Below are positions 43,034 to 47,073 of a stretch of 47,073 nucleotides of DNA, piece after piece. Within the stretch, counting starts at the first letter, position 1; the number at the start of each line of letters is the position of its first letter. The notes under the pieces are model-generated. The model ran no database searches. It worked only from the letters and a program-made list of their open reading frames with translations, and had not been told where the DNA came from. Source of the stretch: an uncultured Pseudomonadota bacterium (GTDB taxonomy: Bacteria; Pseudomonadota; Alphaproteobacteria; RUG11792); contig CACZTP010000005.1 in assembly GCA_902784055.1 (NCBI GenBank), forward strand, positions 1-47,073, written 5' to 3'. A program made the position numbers and the translations under genes.

Positions 43034-43918
43034 ATGACAGTATCTGCAGATTTAGTAAAACAATTAAGGGCAAAAACAAGTGCCGGGTTCACAGATTGTA
43101 AAAAAGCTCTCGACGAAACAAATGGTGATCTATCCAAAGCGGAAGAATATTTACGCAAAAAAGGTCTTATGGACGCGGCTAAAAAGTCATCTCGTGCGAC
43201 TGCTGATGGTTTAGTATCATGTTATGTCTCAGATGACTTAAAACGAGCTTCAATTGTTGAGATAAATTCCGAAACAGATTTTGTTGCCAAAAACGAAAAG
43301 TTTCAATCATTTGTTAAAGATGTTACCGAATTGGCTCTTAATGTTGATCAGGACAAAATATTGGAAGCTCCCTTTAAAGATAGTGGTCACTCAGTTAAAG
43401 ACGAATTAAGCTTCTTAATTTCTGTAATAGGTGAAAATATTCAGTTTAGGCGTTCTAAAAACTTTTCGGTAAACAACGGAATAATCGGCTCTTACACCCA
43501 TAACGCAGTTACTCCAGGTTCTAAAATGGGGAAGATTTGCGTTGTCGTTTGTCTTGAAAATGAAGACACTGATTTTGATCACGACAAAGCAAAAGATTTT
43601 TGTAAGAAATTATCAATGCATGTTGCAGCAAGTAGTCCAAAATTTTTATCAATTGAGACCGTTCCAGCTGATGTACTAAGTAAAGAACAAGAGATAGCAA
43701 AAGAACAGGCTATGTCTGTAGGTAAACCCGCCGATGTTGCTGAAAAGATTGCAAAAGGACGAGTTAAGAGATTTTACGAAGAAACTGTTATGTCAGAACA
43801 ATTGTATTTTGAGGATAACAAGCTAACAGTTTCACAAGTTTTAGCGAACTTCAACAAAGAAAACAACACAAAATTTAAGATTATCGATTTTGCAAGATTT
43901 ATGTTAGGTGGAAATTAA
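43034..43918 (+). CDS. tsf: Elongation factor Ts
   Basis: Guanine-nucleotide exchange factor for EF-Tu. The N-terminal UBA-like domain (LVKQLRAKTSAGFTDCKKAL, where T-G-A-G-M is more usual) is followed by the exchange motif SETDFVAKNEKF and the two core subdomains; the dimerisation region ends near FNKENNTKFKII. Length 294 is typical. AGGGGGGT precedes the start. It is co-transcribed with rpsB and ends at a good terminator. The frr/pyrH genes that often follow are absent. Confidence 0.97.
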   Translation: MTVSADLVKQLRAKTSAGFTDCKKALDETNGDLSKAEEYLRKKGLMDAAKKSSRATADGLVSCYVSDDLKRASIVEINSETDFVAKNEKFQSFVKDVTELALNVDQDKILEAPFKDSGHSVKDELSFLISVIGENIQFRRSKNFSVNNGIIGSYTHNAVTPGSKMGKICVVVCLENEDTDFDHDKAKDFCKKLSMHVAASSPKFLSIETVPADVLSKEQEIAKEQAMSVGKPADVAEKIAKGRVKRFYEETVMSEQLYFEDNKLTVSQVLANFNKENNTKFKIIDFARFMLGGN

Positions 43919-43935
43919 AATGTTGCGAGATACTC

Positions 43936-43980
43936 GTACCCTGGAAGTTATCCAGGGTACATAAGTTTATCTTTTTATTT
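43936..43980 (+). terminator. Terminator of the rpsB-tsf operon
   Basis: A perfect nine-base stem GTACCCTGG/CCAGGGTAC (43936-43960, seven-base loop) followed by GTTTATCTTTTTATTT. Confidence 0.85.
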
Positions 43981-44273
43981 AAAAATAATATACTGTAAAC
44001 AATAATAGTAGGCGTATATGTAGTGTATATATCAGTTATAGATTTGTTTTTGTGACTATTAGTGATACTTATCGTCCTTATACCAGTGGCTATAACAATT
44101 TAGAACAGGATCAAGGTGGCATCGTTAATAAAAATTTACCGATTAGTCCATGATCAAAAGATGTTACATTAATTTTTCGAAAAGAAAAAACAACAAAAAG
44201 TATAAAAAATAACGCTAATTTCGTAAAGAAGATGTTTCCAAAGGATTTTAAAATGTGACAAATACAATAAAAA
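43981..44273 (+). other. Gene-poor stretch with a possible broken small ORF
   Basis: No intact gene. On the plus strand one frame stays open from about 43990, with a GTG at 44052 (VTISDTYRPYTSGYNNLEQD...) to a TGA near 44150, and the same frame then continues open for about 35 more codons (SKDVTLIFRKEKTTKSIKNN...) to a TGA near 44258. A gene broken by one stop is possible, but nothing is recognisable and the composition is low-complexity. TGA is a normal stop elsewhere in this window, so recoding is unlikely. Confidence 0.3.
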
Positions 44274-44290
44274 ACAAATTATAAATTTGT
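44264..44290 (-). terminator. Terminator of the NuoN-like gene
   Basis: ACAAATT/AATTTGT (44274-44290, three-base loop) followed on the minus strand by TTTTTTATT. The stem is pure A/T apart from one pair but the geometry fits, 22 bases after the stop codon. Confidence 0.6.
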
Positions 44291-44311
44291 ACAACAAAAT
44301 ATATTCAATTA

Positions 44312-45196
44312 TCAATTTCTTGCAATCATTGTAAAACGCTTGATATACCGTACAGCCGAAATTAGCTCAATTATATAATATGTAATAATTGCTAATAACG
44401 CGTAGGCACAATGTTGTCTTAATAGTTCTTCAATTAAATTCACTTTTGCGAAAAATGTGTGAAATGGTGGCAACCCAAGCATTGCAAATATAACAATTAC
44501 TCTAAAAATATTATTTTTCGCTAAGCATAATACAGCGGTACAAGAACCACTAGCAAATAAATAAATCAAACCCGCTATTGATAGATTGGTTGGATTTGTT
44601 GAAATTGTACACAGAACTACACCAATATGACCTATGCTTAAGTTGCCTAACCATTTTTTTATATTATTTTCCTTTAAGGCTAAAAACGAACCAACTGCTA
44701 GTGACATGTAACCCAAAATGTGTATTAACTGTGTATAGTTGATATTAAGAATTGGCAAAAAATTAATAAAAATAGCTGTTAAAATAACTTTAAAAACTCC
44801 ATCAGTTACCGCAATTATTCCAAACGGAGAGTTTCCGTATATATCAATAATCCAAGAATGAAACGGCACTGTTCCCAGTTTAAACAAAAAGCCTATAATA
44901 ATTAAAAGCTTTCCAATATAATCAAGTTTTTTTAATTGTAATATGCATAGCCCGAACGCAATGATTGCAAATACAAGCATCGACAATTGTATTAATCTTT
45001 TAACAGAACTAATGTTTACTTTTGTTATGTACAGCAATAACTCATAACAAAGGTTATATCCCTCGAGCGCGACAATAAATACCAACGGCTCTTTTGTTAA
45101 AAACATTACCGCAAGACACGATGATATTGCTATTAATGAAAATCCCGTAGTAACACCCGATGAAGATTTTATTTCCGGAGAATTCTTACTCAACAT
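44312..45196 (-). CDS. Short NuoN-like / proton-antiporter membrane subunit
   Basis: Polytopic protein of 294 residues similar to NADH-quinone oxidoreductase subunit N and related Mrp/antiporter subunits. It keeps the central family pieces: a glutamate in the membrane segment VFIVALEGYNLCYELLLYI, LFKLGTVPFHSWIIDIYG (canonical form F-K-x-x-x-V-P-F-H-x-W-x-x-D-V-Y), a lysine after TDGVFK, NNIKKWLGNLSIGHIGVVL and LGLPPFHTFFAKVNLI. Ordinary NuoN has about 480 residues; the first three helices or so are missing, and the space upstream (134 bases to the tRNA) cannot hold them. No other complex I gene is nearby. It may be a truncated, decaying gene or a specialised ion-translocating protein; the frame is intact and it has its own terminator. 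Confidence 0.65.
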   Translation of the reverse strand: MLSKNSPEIKSSSGVTTGFSLIAISSCLAVMFLTKEPLVFIVALEGYNLCYELLLYITKVNISSVKRLIQLSMLVFAIIAFGLCILQLKKLDYIGKLLIIIGFLFKLGTVPFHSWIIDIYGNSPFGIIAVTDGVFKVILTAIFINFLPILNINYTQLIHILGYMSLAVGSFLALKENNIKKWLGNLSIGHIGVVLCTISTNPTNLSIAGLIYLFASGSCTAVLCLAKNNIFRVIVIFAMLGLPPFHTFFAKVNLIEELLRQHCAYALLAIITYYIIELISAVRYIKRFTMIARN

Positions 45197-45329
45197 ATTA
45201 ACTTTTTAAAAAATAATTCCAGCAAAATGTTCTCCATCAAATACATATTAAGTGCATATGTTGCATAAACTGGCAATATATGATATGTATACCATCTTCG
45301 AAATAATTTCTATAATCGTTTTTTTAGAA

Positions 45330-45414
45330 TGGTGCGGTTGATAAGACTTGAACTTACACGGATTGCTCCACAGCCACCTCAAAGCTGCGTGTCTACCAGT
45401 TCCACCACAACCGC
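45330..45414 (-). tRNA. tRNA-Leu (anticodon GAG)
   Basis: On the minus strand a complete class II tRNA: acceptor GCGGTTG/CAACCGC, D-arm with TGGTAGACACGC, anticodon stem CAGCT/GGCTG around loop TTGAGGT (anticodon GAG), long variable arm, T-arm with TTCAAGT, discriminator A and an encoded CCA. It lies 11 bases after the rplT stop on the same strand. Confidence 0.93.
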
Positions 45415-45425
45415 ACGTTGCCTTA

Positions 45426-45782
45426 TTACGATAAGGCTCTTTTAGAAACAGAAATCAAGTTTTGAAAAACTTCCGGCTGTTCGACAGCTAGCTTCGATAG
45501 CATTTTCCTATCAATAGTAACTCCTGATTTTTTCAGACCATTAATAAAAGTCGAATACTTCATATCTGCGCCACGAACAAACGCATTTATACGTTGTATC
45601 CATAAAGAACGAAAACTACGTTTACGAACCCGCCTGTCTCTGTAAGAATATTGCCAGGACTTTTCTAAACGTTCAATTGCAGGTCTAAAGCACTTCGAAG
45701 AACGCCCCATAAATCCACGGGCTAATTTTAAAACTTTCTTATGGCGGGCGTGAGCTGTTACACCTCTTTTAACTCTTGACAT
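45426..45782 (-). CDS. rplT: Ribosomal protein L20
   Basis: Basic 50S protein (118 residues) that binds 23S rRNA early in assembly. The whole sequence fits: MSRVKRGVTAHARHKKVLKL, then ARGFMGRSSKCFRPA, SWQYSYRDRRVRKRSFRSLW and the C-terminal domain SGVTIDRKMLSKLAVEQPE. GAGGT stands before the ATG. It follows rpmI by nine bases; in E. coli L20 represses this operon, but no leader structure for that could be confirmed. pheS and pheT, often next, are absent. Confidence 0.98.
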   Translation of the reverse strand: MSRVKRGVTAHARHKKVLKLARGFMGRSSKCFRPAIERLEKSWQYSYRDRRVRKRSFRSLWIQRINAFVRGADMKYSTFINGLKKSGVTIDRKMLSKLAVEQPEVFQNLISVSKRALS

Positions 45783-45791
45783 AATACCTCG

Positions 45792-45986
45792 TTAATTAAA
45801 ATAATGAGCCAATACCCTTTTTGCATCGCTAGGGTGCATAATACACGTACCGCGAGATTGCCTTAACATTCTATTACAACGTTTACGCATATTATGGCGT
45901 TTATACGCCTGTCCCATCTTTACAAGTCCAGTACCAGTAAACGAAAAACGCTTCTTAGCACTGCTTTTTGTTTTTAATTTTGCCAT
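45792..45986 (-). CDS. rpmI: Ribosomal protein L35
   Basis: Small basic protein of the 50S subunit (64 residues): MAKLKTKSSAKKRFSFTGTG, KRHNMRKR and the closing SDAKRVLAHY, all typical. AGAGGT is the ribosome binding site. The usual upstream gene infC is missing; a tRNA-Leu gene occupies that place, 22 bases away on the same strand. Confidence 0.97.
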   Translation of the reverse strand: MAKLKTKSSAKKRFSFTGTGLVKMGQAYKRHNMRKRCNRMLRQSRGTCIMHPSDAKRVLAHYFN

Positions 45987-46008
45987 TTCAAATACCTCTT
46001 AACTGATA

Positions 46009-46094
46009 TGGTACCTGCGATCGGACTTGAACCGATATTCCGTTGCCAGAGACAGATTTTAAGTCTGTTGCGTCTACCATTCCGCCACGCAGGC
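46009..46094 (-). tRNA. tRNA-Leu (anticodon UAA)
   Basis: Complete class II tRNA on the minus strand: acceptor GCCTGCG/CGCAGGT (first pair G-T), D-arm TGGCGGAATGGTAGACGC, anticodon stem ACAGA/TCTGT with loop CTTAAAA (anticodon TAA), variable arm, T-stem ATCGG/CCGAT with TTCAAGT, and an encoded CCA. It heads the rpmI-rplT run and may be cut out of that transcript. Confidence 0.94.
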
Positions 46095-46160
46095 TCCGTA
46101 TCGAGTTCAGTGTAACACATTTTGCGATACTTATATAAAATTATCTGTGCCTGGTAGACC

Positions 46161-47073
46161 ATGCCTTTTTATAAATGTCAGAAAATAAAAACTACCTCTG
46201 TAAATTCGTATCAAGTTTACGAAGAATTGTTATTTGCTAAGTCAAAGTCGGAATTACTAAATAAACACGACAATATAGTAAGCATTAGTAGATGTCAAGA
46301 ACACCAAGCAGACGTAAAAACTTTTTTACTACGTTTTTTTTCTATGATACATAGATTAGTCGCTAATGGATACAACACAGTTCAAGCTCTTACTATCGCC
46401 TCTAATTGTTTTGATAAAATTGAAAAGCTAATAATACAAACTATTTTAAATACAATAAAACAGGGGTTTTCATTTTCTGATGCACTAAAACAATTTGGCG
46501 GGTATTTTGATAATACGATAACTGAAACTTTGCGCGTTTCGGAATTAACAGGGAGGCTACCAGAAGCTATAAAAAACATAATTGAGTACATTAATTATCG
46601 GACGCAATTTAATACAAAAATTAAAAACGCTGTATCTTATCCTGTTTTTGTATTGGCTCTTATATTTGTAATTTCATTAATATGGATTATATTCATAATT
46701 CCACAATTCAGCAAAATATTTAAAGATCTAGAAATTCCAATACCGACAGTAACAAAATGTTTACTTACATTTAGTTCTTTCATTAAAACACATTATATGA
46801 TTGTACTAATAATTCTAACAGCCATTTTATTAATATGCAAGTTATTAAAAATAAACCTTCCTGTAATATCGTCATTTAAATCCAAAATAATAAAGCTTCA
46901 GTTTTTTGAGGCAATGGCTCTTATGTTACGAGAAAATGTAAATCTTCTTGATGCGATAAAATGCATAACAAAATATCCAGAATTTAGCCAGTATTCAAGA
47001 TTGGAAGATCTTATAAAAGATGGGTGTAGCTTTGCTCTCGCATCTGAAAGATTAAAATTGTTCTCACCACAGG
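46161..47073 (+). CDS. GspF/PilC-family secretion or pilus membrane protein (partial)
   Basis: The frame opens with an ATG at 46161 and is still open at the window edge (304 codons). It encodes the inner-membrane platform protein of a type II secretion system or type IV pilus. The first T2SSF domain (about residues 55-180) has RFFSMIHRLVANGYNTVQAL and SEL-TGRLPEAIKNI; then come the first helices with YPVFVLALIFVISLIWIIFI and IPQFSKIFKDLEIPIPTVTK, the family hallmark; a second domain starts at about 238 (FFEAMALMLRENVNLLDAIK). The exact partner system cannot be told; family members also act in DNA uptake. About 55 N-terminal residues precede the first domain. It is divergent from the tRNA/rpmI run, 66 bases away. 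Confidence 0.9.
   Translation, partial: MPFYKCQKIKTTSVNSYQVYEELLFAKSKSELLNKHDNIVSISRCQEHQADVKTFLLRFFSMIHRLVANGYNTVQALTIASNCFDKIEKLIIQTILNTIKQGFSFSDALKQFGGYFDNTITETLRVSELTGRLPEAIKNIIEYINYRTQFNTKIKNAVSYPVFVLALIFVISLIWIIFIIPQFSKIFKDLEIPIPTVTKCLLTFSSFIKTHYMIVLIILTAILLICKLLKINLPVISSFKSKIIKLQFFEAMALMLRENVNLLDAIKCITKYPEFSQYSRLEDLIKDGCSFALASERLKLFSPQ

Noticed and set aside
44150-44258. In-frame TGA considered as recoded tryptophan or selenocysteine
   Set aside because: TGA is a normal stop codon of rpsB, ispH, dprA and others in this window, and no homologue or SECIS-like hairpin is evident.
45974-46162. Minus-strand frame of 62 codons across the tRNA-Leu(UAA)
   Set aside because: It reads straight through a complete tRNA gene and overlaps the rpmI start.

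Overview
The window looks like a chromosomal segment of an AT-rich alphaproteobacterium, probably a host-associated or intracellular one of the Holosporales/Rickettsiales kind. This rests on strong A+T bias, many weak ribosome binding sites, GTG/TTG starts, a ChpT-type phosphotransferase (an alphaproteobacterial cell-cycle protein), scattered single genes from operons that are normally longer, and many secreted low-complexity or repetitive proteins. The lineage is an inference from gene content; no rRNA is present to test it.

Layout. 300-8193 (+): two related MFS transporters flank an RND efflux pair (adaptor and permease) and accD. 8194-8553: gene-poor gap. 8554-11548 (+): ruvC, murD, ftsW. 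11621-16504 (-): a 1627-residue autotransporter. 16792-20749 (+): a tight run of yfgM-like, bamB, der and rsmD. 20826-25554 (-): one compact run transcribed serine hydrolase > chpT > Fis-like HTH > mreC > a membrane-anchored poly-proline protein with a WH2-like segment and a tandem C-terminal repeat. 25634-29564 (+): a small secreted protein, ispH, mutS. 29770-32261 (-): a secreted Q-rich protein followed by a secreted coiled-coil protein with exact 40-residue repeats. 32344-34020 (+): an orphan tssF (type VI secretion baseplate), convergent with rlpA and a small HTH gene (-). 35712-38015 (+): HU, dprA, radC. 38036-41853 (-): rseP and bamA. 42054-43918 (+): rpsB, tsf. 44312-46094 (-): a short NuoN-like gene, tRNA-Leu(GAG), rplT, rpmI, tRNA-Leu(UAA). 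46161-end (+): a GspF/PilC-family gene cut by the window edge.

How the genes fit together. Much of the window concerns the envelope: peptidoglycan synthesis and shape (murD, ftsW, mreC, rlpA, serine hydrolase), outer-membrane assembly (bamA, bamB, rseP) and secretion (autotransporter, tssF, gspF, RND pump). The rest is housekeeping: DNA repair and recombination (ruvC, mutS, dprA, radC), translation (rpsB, tsf, rplT, rpmI, der, rsmD, two tRNAs), lipid and isoprenoid synthesis (accD, ispH).

The strongest candidates for something new are the poly-proline/WH2-like protein downstream of mreC (a possible actin-interacting surface protein), the pair of repetitive secreted proteins divergent from tssF, and the repeat-built autotransporter. 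None can be proved from sequence alone. I found no CRISPR array, insertion sequence, prophage or rRNA.
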